The translations under genes were made by a program, and so were the position numbers. Of a stretch of DNA of 64,000 bases, positions 22,108 to 33,194 are shown in pieces. Numbering within the stretch: the stretch's first letter is position 1; every line of letters starts with the position of its first letter. The stretch comes from Allomyces macrogynus ATCC 38327 (taxonomy: Eukaryota > Blastocladiomycota > Blastocladiomycetes > Blastocladiales > Blastocladiaceae). The notes under the pieces are model-generated. The model did not search any database, was not told the DNA's origin, and saw nothing but the letters and a program-made list of their open reading frames with translations. The stretch spans positions 136,500 to 200,499 of the forward strand of contig GG745350.1 in assembly GCA_000151295.1 (NCBI GenBank), written 5' to 3'.

Positions 22108-24245
22108 TCACGATCCATTCACGCCTGCCCCGCCCAGTAGCAACGCGCGCTCGACCCACCCGCTCCCACCGCGCTGCGGCGCTGCGACCCCATCCACGAC
22201 AACGCGCGCCGTCTTCCCCACCTCGTCCTCGCTCGGCCACTCGACATGCACCTTGACCGCACCGCCCTGCCCGCCCTCCCCACCCTCCGCACCTTCCTCC
22301 TCATCCTCGCCATCACCCGCCGCTGCGCGACGGCGCACCCCCAACGCCTTGGCCTTCTCTCGTACCATCGCCCGGACCTCATCGGCCACCTGGTACTGCA
22401 CGAGCTGTGCGACCTGGGCCAGATCCCCGACAACCACATGCCTCCCCGAAGCCGGAATCCTCACCGTCATCTCCGCCGGCGGATGCACGGCTAAATCCAA
22501 TTCGGCCCCCGTCGCGGGCACTTCCACACGGACAACCAACCCTTCATCCGCGTCCCGCGCAGCAGGCACCCGGCGTGTCGCGACGCGGACGGACGTACAG
22601 GGCATGATCGCGTGCGCCGTGAGTGCGACCGTATCGACGACCGCGCGCGACGCGAGCGTGAACTGCAGCCATTCGACGAATCGGGTGAGGGAAGTGCCGC
22701 GCGCGAGCACGTGTTCTTCGAGGGTAGGGGTCGTGGGCGGTGGGCCGAGGGAAATGGACACGCTGCCGTGCGCTCCGAGGGTCACGACGAGAGACTTGCC
22801 GCGGTGCGAGACGTTTGGGACGGCGGCCGCGTCTTCGCAGAGCTGCGCGAAGAGGAGACGGTGGTAGTAGGTTTCTTGCGCGGCGCGGAGGTGCGCGTCG
22901 ACCTTGGACTCGCCGGGGGTCGCAGGCGCAGGTGTAGGCGGGTCCGTCTTGCCCGCAACGGTTTCCTTGCTCGTGTCCGTCTCCGCGGCCGTCGTCGTCT
23001 CGCCACCACTAATCCAAGCGATCCGAATCCGCTGCGGATCACCCCCACCCGCGCCCAGAGTCACCTGCAATCCGTCAGCGACCGACACCATCTCCTTATC
23101 CTTCCCGACCACCTGGTCACGAAGCACGCGCAACAGTTCCGCCCTCGGCGGCGCCGGTAACCTCTCCCTCGCCGCATGCGCGCACGCTGCCTCGACCTGA
23201 TCATGCCGGTAATCCACGTACATCCCGCCACCAAACACGCGCGTCGGCCCCCTCGCATCGACGGCCAAGTCCGTTCGCAGACGCAACCGCCAGTTGCGGT
23301 CGCGCAGTGGGAGTGCTTCGTCGACAAAGAAGGCGTGTTCCGCGCGGAGCGATGCGCGTAAAGAGCGCGCGCCGCGACGGAGGAGGGCGGCGCCGGCGGA
23401 CAGGTGCGAGCGTTTGGCCGCGGTTGCGAACGCGGTTTCGTCGAGCCGTGCGGCAGCGGGCATGCGCGGTTTCGGGAAGTGGATCGGGTGGACGACCTTG
23501 AACAGGTGCGCGTGCGCGGGTGGGACGCCGGGCGGGACGGTCGGGGATTCGAGGAGAAGGGTGACGAGTTCGCGCAGCGCCCAGATTTCGTGCGAGGCCA
23601 TGCTAAGCGGTGCGAAAGCGTCAGCCGGGACTTGATGAGCAAAAAGACAGCAGAGAACGCGACGTACTCGAGGTGTTGGATCAGTTCCGCGCCCAGCCGC
23701 TCCATTTCCTCGGGCGATTTCGCGACCTGGTCGAGCGCGGGCACCGAGCTTGCGGCAACGCCCGTTGAGATGGCGGTCGTGGGCGCACGGCTCGTGGCGA
23801 CGCTCATGGCGTGGTCGTCGTCATCGTCGCTGTCGTCGTGATCGTGATCTTCCTGGTCCGTCTTGGCCGCACCGTTGGCCTCGTCCTCGTCGTCGTCGTC
23901 CTCGTCGTCTTCGTCGTGCGGCGCAAATTGCTGGAAATCGAGGTGTCGAATGCGCGCGATCAGGCGCTGTGTTGGGGTTTCCTTGCTGCACGCGGGTCTT
24001 CGTCAGTCGATGATCACTCCAGAGCAAGGACAGGTGCACGACAGCACGTACGGCGCGAGAACATGCGTCGCGTCGTTGTGAATGTCGAGCAGGTCGAGCG
24101 CGTGGTCGTGCAGCGAAGTCACGGTCACGGCACTGGCCTGCCGCTTGGCGGGTGGGACCGTGCTCGTGGTGGCGGTCGGCGCGGGCCGCTTGGCTGGCAC
24201 GGCGGCAGACGGTTCAGCTGCCGGTCCTGATACTGGCGGGTCCAT
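22108..24245 (-). CDS. MED17: Mediator complex subunit 17
   Basis: MED17 (Srb4) is an essential head-module subunit of Mediator, bridging activators to RNA polymerase II. Exons (reverse) 24245-24048, 23966-23668 and 23602-22108 total 664 codons (663 residues). The N-terminal helix region reads VLAPYRLIARIRHLDFQQFA, followed by an Asp-rich low-complexity stretch. The conserved central part is VAKSPEEMERLGAELIQHL then MASHEIWALRELVTLLLESP and the Pro-rich VPPGVPPAHAHLFKVVHP. Further on RNWRLRLRTDLAVDARG matches the family core. The C-terminal third is a mixed alpha/beta region ending in Glu/Gly-rich sequence. Intron 1 uses a less typical gtgctg donor. An upstream in-frame ATG at 24323 is possible. 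Confidence 0.82.
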
Positions 24246-24558
24246 GGTTGCGGGTGGTCGTGCGTCGGTGCGCGCCGTCGTCGACGATGTGATCGCTGAT
24301 CGCGGTCGCCTACCCGCCAGCAACAGCCGAGCTGCACGACCCCGTGAGCAGCGCTGACCGCGTCGCTCATCCCTCCGTCGCCATCGTCGTCGTCGACCCG
24401 ACCCATTGACGCCATTTAACTTTGGACCGTGCCCAGCTTGGCGGCGGGCTCACACTCGTCGCACTCCACACGCGGTGGCCCGCGGGCACCATCCACCCTG
24501 GAACCCGCCATCGACACTGTGCTCACGCGCGCGACGCGGTGCGAGCACCTCCACCACC

Positions 24559-24776
24559 ATGAACGAGCCCGACCGTTTTGTCCTGTTTTTGGTGCGCGTC
24601 GCCATGCTCAACTTGCTGCAACCCTTGCCCACGCTCATCATGAATCGACCCCACCTTGCCCCCAGTTCTTCAACCTCGCCGTGCTCGCGTGCGCCGCGGC
24701 CGCCGTCACCGCGCGCCGGCGCAAGCTGCAACAAGAGGCCTACGAGCGCATCTCCACGCGCATCAACATTGTCTAA
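24559..24776 (+). CDS. Candidate 47-residue single-pass membrane microprotein
   Basis: A two-exon small gene model: 24559-24591 and 24666-24776, with a 74 bp intron (donor gtgcgc, acceptor cag). It encodes 47 residues: a short acidic start MNEPDRF, a hydrophobic helix VLFLFFNLAVLACAAAAVTA, then basic RRRKLQQEAYERIS and a hydrophobic end. The layout (short N-terminus, one membrane helix, basic flank, amphipathic C-terminus) resembles small subunits of membrane complexes, but I do not recognise it. Support comes from the clean intron, a good start context (ccaccaccatg) and the plausible topology. It could be spurious. Confidence 0.45.
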
Positions 24777-25328
24777 ACCCAACCTGCCAACCAACGTCAA
24801 CATGAACAACGGTTTTATTTGATTTATTATCCCATGGTCGGCCCGGCATCATGACCAGGCGAAGCGACGGTAACGCCGACGCACAGTTGGCTTTATGCAC
24901 CGAGCAGGTCTTTTCGTCGAGGGGGCGCACACTTCATCCACTCATTCCAAAAGGTTTCCTCCGTCCCATCCATTTCCCTTCGCCAAGCGAGAATGTTTGC
25001 GACCAAAAATCAGGCGCAACAAGCGGATGCTGCAACGCTGCAGGTGCTGCAAGAGCCGCGTCAGCGCCCGTCGAAACGAACGAAGCGGGGACCCTGTCGT
25101 TGACTGAGTCGGCCTGGCCGCGCCCCCTTCGCTGTACCGACCGTATAAAGCGGCCGTTGGACCCGTCGCGCGCGAGTCTACGCTCCCTGCGTGCTCTCCT
25201 TGCTGCAACCAACTCGACTTCCTTGCTCGACGCGACCCGGACACCCGCGGTCGCCTTTCTCGCTCCCGATCTCTCCCACAGGCGCACCTAGTCCGCCCGT
25301 GTCGAGGTCTTCGTCCACCCCATCAATC
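24777..25328. other. Intergenic region upstream of PA2G4 homologue
   Basis: About 550 bp with a TATA-like sequence and pyrimidine-rich leader sequence near the start codon. No gene seen. Confidence 0.5.
25144..25149 (+). promoter_or_regulatory. TATA-like box upstream of PA2G4 homologue
   Basis: The sequence tataaa lies in an otherwise GC-rich stretch 180 bp upstream of the ATG at 25329 on the same strand. Position and context fit a core promoter, but it is a single short match. Confidence 0.35.
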
Positions 25329-26829
25329 ATGACCGTCGTTTCCAGCGCGCGCGCGCGCTCCGTGTCCCCCGCGGCCATCAACCGCACGGCGCTCGCCGAC
25401 CAGCTGTCGGCGATGACGCTCAACAACAACTTGTCGGACCCAACGGTCATGGCCAAGTACCGGCTCGCGGGGCGATATCTGCAATGATAGTACAGCCTGC
25501 GCATCGGGTGTTCTCGACATCTCAGACGTGTCGCTGACCGGGTCGTTGACGTGGCCGATGATAGGCGTCATGCGCGAGCTGCTCTCCTTTCATCAAGCCC
25601 GGCATGCCGCCGCCGACCTGTGCAAGATCGGCGACGACCTCGTCGCCTCCAAGTGCGCGGGCGCCGGGTACAAGTCCGTCAAGAAGGGTCTTGCCCTGCC
25701 CACCTGCATCAACATCAACAACACCGTGCAGCACTACGCGCCACGCGCGCCGACGGGCAGCGACGACGACGCGACGACGACGGCACCACTCACGGTCCTC
25801 AAGGACGGCGACCTCGTGAAAGTCGAGCTTGGCGTGCACATTGACGGGTACGCGTGCATCACGGGCCACACGACGGTTCTCTCCACCGACCCGGAAACGC
25901 CGACCACGGGCCCGATGGCCGACGCCATTACCGCGGCGCACTTTGCGGCTGAGACTGCATGGCGCATGATTCGGCCCGGTCAGTCGTCGACGGCGGTCGT
26001 CGACACGATTCGCAAAATCGCGTTGGCGTACGGGTGCGCGCCCGTGCGGGGCACGTTTTCGGCACGGATCCACCGAGGGTTGCCGGGGGACGAGAACGGC
26101 GCACACCGGCTGTTCAATGCCCCCGCGGACCCGGACCCGGACGCCGACCCGGTGGTTGTCGAGGACGCGCCCGAGCAAGCCGATCCGAGTGCAGCATTTG
26201 AGTTTAGCGTGAACGAGGTTTACGATATTGCGATTTACCTGTCGACGACGACGCACGCGACGTCCGCCGCGGTCCTTGTCGCCGACCCGGCGACGGTCGG
26301 TGCGCCGGTCCGCGACATTGCCGAGCCCACGCTGTACACGCGCAACGCGCACGGCCGGTACCAGCTGCGCATGGCGTCATCGCGCAAGTTGCTCGCGCAC
26401 GTGGCCGACCAGTACCCGGTGAACATGGCAGCACTCGACACGTCTATGCGGTTCGGGCTCAAGGAGTGTGCCAACCACGGTTTGCTGATCCCGCGCGCCG
26501 TGACCGCCACGGCCGATGGGACGGTCGTCGCGGCGTTCCGGTTCACGGTGCTGTTGCTGCCGAGCGGGCAAGTGTTGCGGCTGTCGCTGCCGCACCAACA
26601 GCTGCCGTTTGTCGAGTCGCGGCACGAGTTGCCCGCGGATTTGGCGGAACTGTTGGCGATTGACCCGGACCATGCCCTGCACGTGCGCCCCGTCCCGGGG
26701 GCGTTGCCGGATGGGGTGCCCGGGGACCAGGTGGAGGGTGGTGGCGCGCGCCGGCGGTCGCGGTCGCGGAAGCGGAACAAGTCGCGCGGCGCGTCGGTCG
26801 AGGCCCGCGTCGAACACGTTGAGATTTAA
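25329..26829 (+). CDS. PA2G4/EBP1-type proliferation-associated protein, apparent frameshift
   Basis: A methionine-aminopeptidase-fold protein without peptidase function in known relatives, which bind ribosomes and RNA. Exons 25329-25489 and 25565-26829 (75 bp intron, branch-like gctgac) hold 1426 nt, one more than a whole number of codons. Frame is lost at the G run 25469-25472. Before it the protein reads NNNLSDPTVMAKYRLAG; one base shorter, it continues GDICND, then after the intron VMRELLSFHQARHAAADLCK, aligning with EBP1 KYKMGGDIANRVLRSL. Family segments follow: KKGLALPTCININNTVQHY, DLVKVELGVHIDGY, HEVYD-like FSVNEVYDIAIYLS. A basic tail RRRSRSRKRNKSRG ends it. About 474 residues if the extra base is an error. 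Confidence 0.85.
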
Positions 26830-27498
26830 AGGTGCCTCTGAACGAGAAGCACGGTGGGCGATGCCCGTTTGTGCGCATGTAGAAACGAGAACGAATATGT
26901 TGGAGATATCAATTTGTGGATTTGCTTGTTGTTTGCGCGGATGCTGCTGGCGTGATTGATCTTTTGTTGTTCTCTTTCGTTGTAACCATTTTGCCCTGGA
27001 TCAATTCACTCCACCCCGTCCCCTTCTTTCCCCGACCAAGATGGAACCGTGCTGATGCTGAAAATGTATTCCAAGAGGAAACAGTAACAATGATGATTTG
27101 TTTTGTCCTTACCAGCTGACCCATCTCCATGGACCATCCATCGCCTTGACAAACGACACCGGTCCTGTTCTGACGGAGGACTTTTGGTTCTGACAAGCTC
27201 TAATCAGCACTCTTTGCGCGAAATGGAGCTGCGACGATCGTAACTATCTACGTCATTTATCAATGTCGCCAAGCAGGGGAGGAGTAGGGGAGGAGTGAGA
27301 AGAGCAACCAAGTGTTGTCGGCGTTAATGTGATTGCCCTGACTCGGAAACGTCGGATCCTCGTTTACACTCGTGGTCAGACAGCTTGCCATGTCGCGCGC
27401 CAGTCGCCGATCGAGTACGATGCGCCAATACCTAGAATGACACGCTTTATCGAAGTTCTAAGCAAGCGCACAAGCTTTTACGACCCATCAGCAACATC
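26830..27498. other. AT-richer intergenic stretch with one dispersed motif copy
   Basis: About 670 bp, less GC-rich than its neighbours, without a credible gene. It contains a weak copy of the dispersed motif at 26991-27019. Confidence 0.45.
26991..27019 (+). repeat. Weak copy of the dispersed island motif
   Basis: The segment ttgccctggatcaattcac plus tccaccccgt parallels cttgccatcaatgtgcatca plus agtccacccagtg at 42278-42310. The complement reads GWSELIQGK against HWVDLMHIDGK. The match is partial. Confidence 0.25.
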
Positions 27499-28238
27499 AT
27501 GGCACCAAACAACAAGGGCGTAAAGCCAACGACGACACCGACCGCGCCGCTGCCAGAGCGGTTCGAGATCTAGCAAAACTGTCGGTCGTGGGTCGTGCCG
27601 TTCTTTGAGCACGGGTTCCACGGACGCGTATTTGACAAGGTGTCACAAATTGCGGCCGCATACGTACGAGCAAGCAAGGCAAAGATCTGATATGCGCGCG
27701 CCAACGGAAATAGTTCGCATTTATCCGGTTCAACAAGGAACAGCAGATGCTCATCGTGGAAATGGAGGTCGAGGAGCGGCACGCGGTAGGTTTTCGAGCT
27801 CGAATGCGTGGCGAAGCTCCCGGCACGATACATTCTCTGACGTGCAGCATGGGCCGGGCAAATAGAACGCGTTCCAAATCGTGCATGGCGGCGTGCTCGC
27901 CTCACTCATTGACGTTGTGAGCAGCTTTGTCGTGTTCGAGTCCGGTACGTTTGCGCACATGTTCTCCACACTCTCAGCACTCAACGGAACGGTACTCGCG
28001 TGTTGCAGGCCACCCGACATCCGGCGTTTCGGCGGACCTCTCGACCAGCTACCTCAAGTCGGTCGGGATTGGCGCCGTCCTCGAAGTGCGCAGTTACTGC
28101 GAGCGTGATGGCAAGAACCTCGCGTTTACGCGCACGGATATCTTTGACAAGAACACGGGTGATTTGTTGGCGTCGGGCCGGCATACCAAGTTTTGTGGTG
28201 GCGATTATGCAAACATGACGGTCAACCCCAAGTTGTGA
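27499..28238 (+). pseudogene. ACOT13-like hotdog thioesterase, copy 1, in-frame stop
   Basis: First of three tandem paralogues. Exons 27499-27639, 27714-27785, 27866-27944 and 28009-28238 sum to 174 codons, all splice sites are usable, and the only defect is a TAG at 27571-27573 (codon 25). Copies 2 and 3 have Leu codons (ctt, ttg) at the same place, so one base change (ttg to tag) explains it. Everything after is conserved: RSWVVPFFEHGF, FIRFNKEQQMLIVEMEVEER, the active-site VHGGVLASLIDVVSS and LAFTRTDIFDKNTGDLLASG. With no Met until exon 2 a restart would lose the first exon. It may be a young pseudogene, a sequencing error or a polymorphic null allele. Confidence 0.8.
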
Positions 28239-28797
28239 GAGTTGATATGTTGTGGCTGCAGTTTCAATGCGTTGCTCTCTACTCGGCGCGCTTCGATCGG
28301 GCCGAGGACGCGTGTGTGAGCCGCGGGATCATGTTGCGTCCATCCATGAATAGAAACAGTTAGTGGCAGCAAAATGACCATGGAAAGCAAAAAATTGTAT
28401 TTTCGGCTCGACATTGCTGACTTGGAGCCTCCCAGTCTGGCCACGGTTTGGCGGCTCGCGTCCTGAGAAAATCTTGTCGACGACCACAGAGCAGCAGTCG
28501 GTCTGATCAGCACAGCTCATTCGAAATTAGACGAAATGGAGCATCGGCCAATACTTTGAGTACGGCCGTGGCTACGCAGGCCGTAAATACGTGGAGTAAA
28601 GCGTGCAAGACAACCACAGCGTGAATTGTCGGCTCTCGGAACCGCCAGACCTCGCTGCGCCGACTGCTGGCCAAGGCCGCAGAACGTCAAGACGCCCCGC
28701 TCGACCAGCCGCGCACGCGTCTACATCGAGCACGACACGACTCTCTCCAGTCCGGTCCAAGCAAGCGCACAACTCTCCACGATCGATCAGCAACACC
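28239..28797. other. Spacer between thioesterase copies 1 and 2
   Basis: About 560 bp with no frame of note. Likely terminator of copy 1 and promoter of copy 2. Confidence 0.5.
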
Positions 28798-29512
28798 ATG
28801 GCACCCAACGACAAGAGAAAGACGGAGGCGCCGGTCGCACCGCTGTCAGCGCGGTTCGAGATCCTTCAAAACTGCCGGTCGTGGGTCGAGCCGCACTTTG
28901 CGCACGGGTTCAACGGGCACAACTTTGACAAGGTCCATAGCCGCGAAGAAGGCTATCGGCTCAACATCAGTTCGGACTGACCACGGCGCCATTCGGAACT
29001 AGCTCGCGTTCACGCGGTTTGACAAGGACCAGGGCGTGCTTGTTGCCGAAATAGAAGTCGAGGAGCGACACGCAGTACCGTTTTTTTCGTGCTCGACAGC
29101 GTGCGCATGGTCTCCCTGCTGATGCGTTCGATTGCGACCAATAGAACGCGTACGGGAATGTGCACGGCGGCGTGCTCGCCACGCTCATCGATATCGTGAG
29201 CAGCTTTGCGGTGATCGAGTCTGGTCCGTCCGCCCGCCCTCCCCTTCCCTTTCTCTCCCCGTTGACGCGGATCCGTCCATAGGCCACCCGACCTCGGGCG
29301 TCTCGGCGGACCTGTCGACGAGTTTCCTCAAGTCGGTCGGCGTCGGTGCTATCCTCGAAGTGCGCAGCTACTGCGAGCGCGTCGGCAAGAATTTGGCGTA
29401 CACGCGCACGGACATCTTTGACAAGAAGACGGGCGCTTTGCTGGCGTCGGGCCGGCATACCAAGTTCTGTGGTGGCGATCATAAGATGGCCGCGCTTGGA
29501 TCGAAATTGTGA
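28798..29512 (+). CDS. ACOT13-like hotdog thioesterase, copy 2
   Basis: A PaaI/ACOT13-type acyl-CoA thioesterase, releasing free fatty acid from acyl-CoA; relatives are mitochondrial or cytosolic tetramers. Exons 28798-28932, 29003-29074, 29145-29223 and 29283-29512 give 171 residues. The hotdog core is intact: RFDKDQGVLVAEIEVEERHA, then NAYGNVHGGVLATLIDIVSS, in which the Asn, His-Gly-Gly, Asp and Ser match the family catalytic and substrate positions. Then GHPTSGVSADLSTSFLKS and RTDIFDKKTGALLASGRHTK. Exons 2 and 3 are 72 and 79 nt as in both neighbours, showing tandem duplication. The N-terminus varies most between copies. Confidence 0.9.
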
Positions 29513-30100
29513 GAAGTTTCGTTTCTGGAAGCAGTCTCTTGCGGGGGTGTTGACGGCAAGGTCGGGCGCGAAGCCAAAAGAACAGCGGAAATGGACAATT
29601 AGCGCGGCCAGAAACAAACCGTCTCAATGGAGCAACTGGGAATGCGACGATGCATTTGAACCGCTCGTGTGCTGTTGGTTCCTGATGGTTCCTGCTGCTG
29701 ACGATGCGGTGGGTTCATGCATGTCTTGCCCGCACAGCTGTTGCAATCTTGTGCATTCATCCCCTCCACCATCTGATTCAAGATTGAACCGTGTCGACAA
29801 AATGACGATGTTTGATGCACGTCCGACATGAACTCGCCCTTCGTTGTTGCTCTGGGTTTGGCCAGAACAAGGGTATGTGCGAAGCAAACGGCGCCTTTGG
29901 CATCCCTCAACGCACCTGATGTGATTCTTCCGGGACTCGGAAACGCCGGCCCAGCGCGTCGGCAACCAAAGAGCCGCCTCGACGTCCCTGTCGCAGCCCA
30001 AGACGATCGACGACAACACCACAATGCCGAGACGCGCGCTCTCCCTGTCACCCGCCCAAGTCGAGATTGAGCTCACTCTTGCATCCCAACCAATCAAACC
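29513..30100. other. Spacer between thioesterase copies 2 and 3
   Basis: About 590 bp. Short open frames only, none similar to the thioesterases. Likely promoter of copy 3. Confidence 0.5.
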
Positions 30101-30837
30101 ATGGCCTCCCCAGCGGCACCCACTCCCAACCACCGCGTGCGCCGTGGCTTGCAACCGACAACGGCGCCCGGAGCGGAACTGGACGCGCGGTTCGATGTCT
30201 TGCAGAATAGCCGCACGTGGGTGACGCCCTTCTTTGAGCATGGGTTCGGGCACGTCTTTGACAAGGTGCGCGCGCGCCGTCTCGACTGGCGGGGCAGGAC
30301 ATGGTGGTGGTGACCTGACCAATGCGGAATAGCTGGCGTTTACGCGGTTCGACAAGGACCAGAGGATGCTCGTTGCGGAGCTGGAGGTGGAGCCGCGGCA
30401 TGCCGTACGTTTGGTCGTTTTCTCTCATTGGGCGAGACGGTCGTTGCTCGTCGTTGCTGACACTCCGCGTCATGAGAACGTATTCCAAAACGCACACGGC
30501 GGCGTCCTTGCCGCGCTCATCGACATTGTCAGCTCCTTCGCCATCGTCGAATCCGGTACGTAATCCTCTGTTATCTCCACCGAGAAGTCACCCTGACCCG
30601 TCTGTCTGGAACCTAGGCCACCCGACATCCGGCGTCTCGTCGGACCTGTCGACGAGTTACCTCAAGTCGGCGCCCGTCGGGTCGATTCTCGAAGTGCGCA
30701 GCTACTGCGAGCGTGTCGGCAAGAACCTGGCGTTTACGCGGACCGACGTGTTTGATAAGAGCTCGGGCGAGTTGCTGGCATCCGGGCGGCATACCAAGTT
30801 TTGTGGTGGGGATTATGCGATGGCGCCTAAGCTGTAG
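30101..30837 (+). CDS. ACOT13-like hotdog thioesterase, copy 3
   Basis: Third tandem paralogue. Exons 30101-30265, 30333-30404, 30477-30555 and 30617-30837 give 178 residues. It has the longest N-terminal arm (MASPAAPTPNHRVRRGLQ), whose basic and Ala/Pro content could act as an organelle-targeting sequence, although this is only inferred. Core segments: RFDVLQNSRTWVTPFFEHGF, LAFTRFDKDQRMLVAELEVE, NVFQNAHGGVLAALIDIVSS, GHPTSGVSSDLSTSYLKS and GELLASGRHTKFCGG. The active-site Asn, His-Gly-Gly, Asp and Ser are kept. Divergence is concentrated in the N-terminus and the extreme C-terminus, so the copies may differ in targeting rather than chemistry. Confidence 0.9.
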
Positions 30838-31414
30838 ATTAGGCAGATGGGTGGAGAAGGGAATACAGAGCGTTAGAGAACAGTTTGCGTGCGGGATAAG
30901 TACCTAGTGCGGGAGAGTGGGGATGGGATAAATAGCGCGGTGGAGTTTGAGTGTCGTCCACGAAGCGTTGGACTTGTGTTGGGTGTCGGTGGGGAGCCGC
31001 AGGAGCGCAGTCGTCTGGCTGAGCACACATACCATGAGCAGTGCGTGAGCTGCTGGATTGTGGGGAGGCCCGTGGCAGTGACGATGCGATGCTGGCCCTC
31101 TCGCGAAGGCAATGGACGACGCGGCGGCGGCGTGCATCTCCAACCGTGTATTCGGAAACAAAATGGCAACACAGCGGAAATTGTCGATGGTACAGCTGGA
31201 GGAACAAAACCGAACAAAAAAGACTGGTGCAGCCAAGCAAAGGAATCCAAAAAAAAAAACCGTGCAAGCATCAAAAAACAATGCAAAAGAGTTTCCATGG
31301 TCAGCAGCCCGCATAAGCCTCCACCGACTTGAGCAACTGCCACCCATGCAAGCAGGCGCGCCCGCACCACTACACGTATACGCGACCCTCGTCTATCACA
31401 CCCCATCCACAACC
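30838..31414. other. Convergent 3' region
   Basis: About 580 bp between the stops of thioesterase copy 3 and the SH3 membrane protein. A-rich runs near 31196-31290, including a run of ten A, could include polyadenylation signals. No gene recognised. Confidence 0.45.
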
Positions 31415-33194
31415 TTAGTTCCGACGCGACAACGACTCGAACCGCGTCGGCGGGGTCCGGGGCTCCACGTTCTCCGTGACCATGAGCGGGAAATACCCGG
31501 TCGTCGGCGCATTCTCGCCGATCCGCGGATGCCGCGACCCGCGCGCCCACCCGTCCGAGTACCGGTTATGGATCGTGACCAAGTCGCCTGGGCTCAGCGC
31601 CAACTCGTCCTCGGACGACGGCGCAAACGCAAGCTTGACCACCGTCACGGTACGTTCCGTCTCAGCCTCCCCACCGGCGGGCGGCGGCATCGGGATCACG
31701 TTCGGGACGGGCGACGTCGGCGACGATTGCTGCTGCGTTGCAGCGAAGGCACCGGCACCGGCCGCGGCCGCGGCAGCGGCAGCAGCGGGACCGCCCATCA
31801 GCGGCTGCTGGTACTCGGCACCACCACCGACGGCCGGCTGCGGGAGCTGCGGCTGCGCCGGGTACGCGACGGGCTGCGGGACGAACGGCTGCGGCGCAGG
31901 CGCGACAGGTGCGGGCGGCGCAATGTTGGCCGGCGCGGGCGGCGGGGCCACGTTTTCCGTGCGCGCCATGGTCGCGGCCTTGGCGGCGTTATCGGCGTTG
32001 CGCTTGCGAATGCGCCAGAGGACAACGAGCGCGCCAAGGACCAACACGCCAACGACCGACCCGATAATGATCGGGATCGTCTTGGACGACCCGGCCTCGC
32101 ACGACTTGTCGTTCGGGTCGCATGCCGACGAGCTCGCCGCCTGCGTCGACTGCGCCTTGGCCTCGGCCAAGTACTGCGCGCACTTGCCGCGCACAGAGTC
32201 GTTGAGCGACTTGCAGTCGTGCGAGCACGCGGCAGCCTCGGAAAAGTACCCGCACAGCTGGTTCACCGACGCGTTGTTCTCGTTGTCTTCGCCGGAAATG
32301 CACGACGTGTCGGTGCCGCGGTAGCTGGTCGTGTTGAGGAACGTGATGTGCTTGGCGGCCTGGTCGCGGCCCGACTGGCCGACGGGGCACAAGGTCGCAT
32401 TGGAAATGTCGAATTGCAACGAGGCGGCGCGCGCGTCGAGCGTCGATGCGCACACCGAGAACTTGGAGTTTTGCGAGCACGGGTCGCCCTTTTGCGAGTA
32501 AAAGTCGAGCAGGTCCAGACAGAACCACGTCTTGTACCACCGCTGGTCGGGCATTTGGCACCCGGCAATGTTGACCATGTACTCGCCGACGTATTTCTGC
32601 ATGAACGCGTAGGACTTCTCGCCGTTGAACTGGTCGTCGAGGTCGGTCGCGTTCTTGAGTTCCGGGACAAGGTAGGACCGCTTGGCGGGGAGGCGCATTT
32701 CAAAGTAGGACGAGATGTTGGTCGGGATGTAGAGGCCCGTGAAGGCTATTGTTGTTTTCATGGTCAAGGGTGAGGATGAAAGGTGGGGGTGCGGCGGAAA
32801 CAGCGGCAAAGCGAAAGCGAAACGGACCACTGCACGCCTTGGATTTTTCGAGCCAAATACACTCTTGCGACCCGCGGCCATCGACCTTGCACCGACCGCC
32901 CGGGCACTTGTCAACGACCGTCGGCTTGGGCTTGGACGTGGTCGACGTGGCCGTGGCCGTTCCTGACGACGAGGGCATGGAACTCGACGCCGACGTGGCC
33001 GTGGGCGTGGCCGTGGCCGAGGGCGACTCGGACGCCGTGGCGGTCGGCTTGGACCCGCTGCCGGGCAGGTTCACGGTGCCGATGCCGGGAATGTTGAGCT
33101 GCGGGGCGGCGAGCGCGGGCGTGAGCAGCAGGGCGGTCAGCGCCAGCAGCAGCGCCGCGGCGACGAGCGCGCGGCGAGGGCGGGGGCGCGGCAT
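31415..33194 (-). CDS. Membrane protein with Cys-rich ectodomain and cytoplasmic SH3 domain
   Basis: Exons (reverse) 33194-32828 and 32745-31415 give 565 residues. A clear signal peptide (RRALVAAALLLALTALLLTP) leads into a Ser/Thr/Ala-rich stalk. A Cys-rich extracellular domain follows, with landmarks CPGGRCKVDGRGSQECIWLE, SAFTGLYIPTNISSYFEMRL and many regularly placed Cys. One transmembrane helix (IPIIIGSVVGVLVLGALVVL) is followed by a basic stop-transfer RIRKRN. The cytoplasmic part is Pro/Ala-rich and ends in an SH3 domain: VVKLAFAPSSEDELALSPGD, then NRYSDGWARGSR and TGYFPLMVTENVEP. Fungal SH3 membrane proteins of this layout are possible surface sensors; no ligand can be inferred. Confidence 0.85.

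Noticed and set aside
31112..32773. 553-codon plus-strand open frame opposite the SH3 membrane protein
   Set aside because: Antisense shadow; Arg-rich, while the minus strand encodes a coherent signal peptide, membrane helix and SH3 domain.
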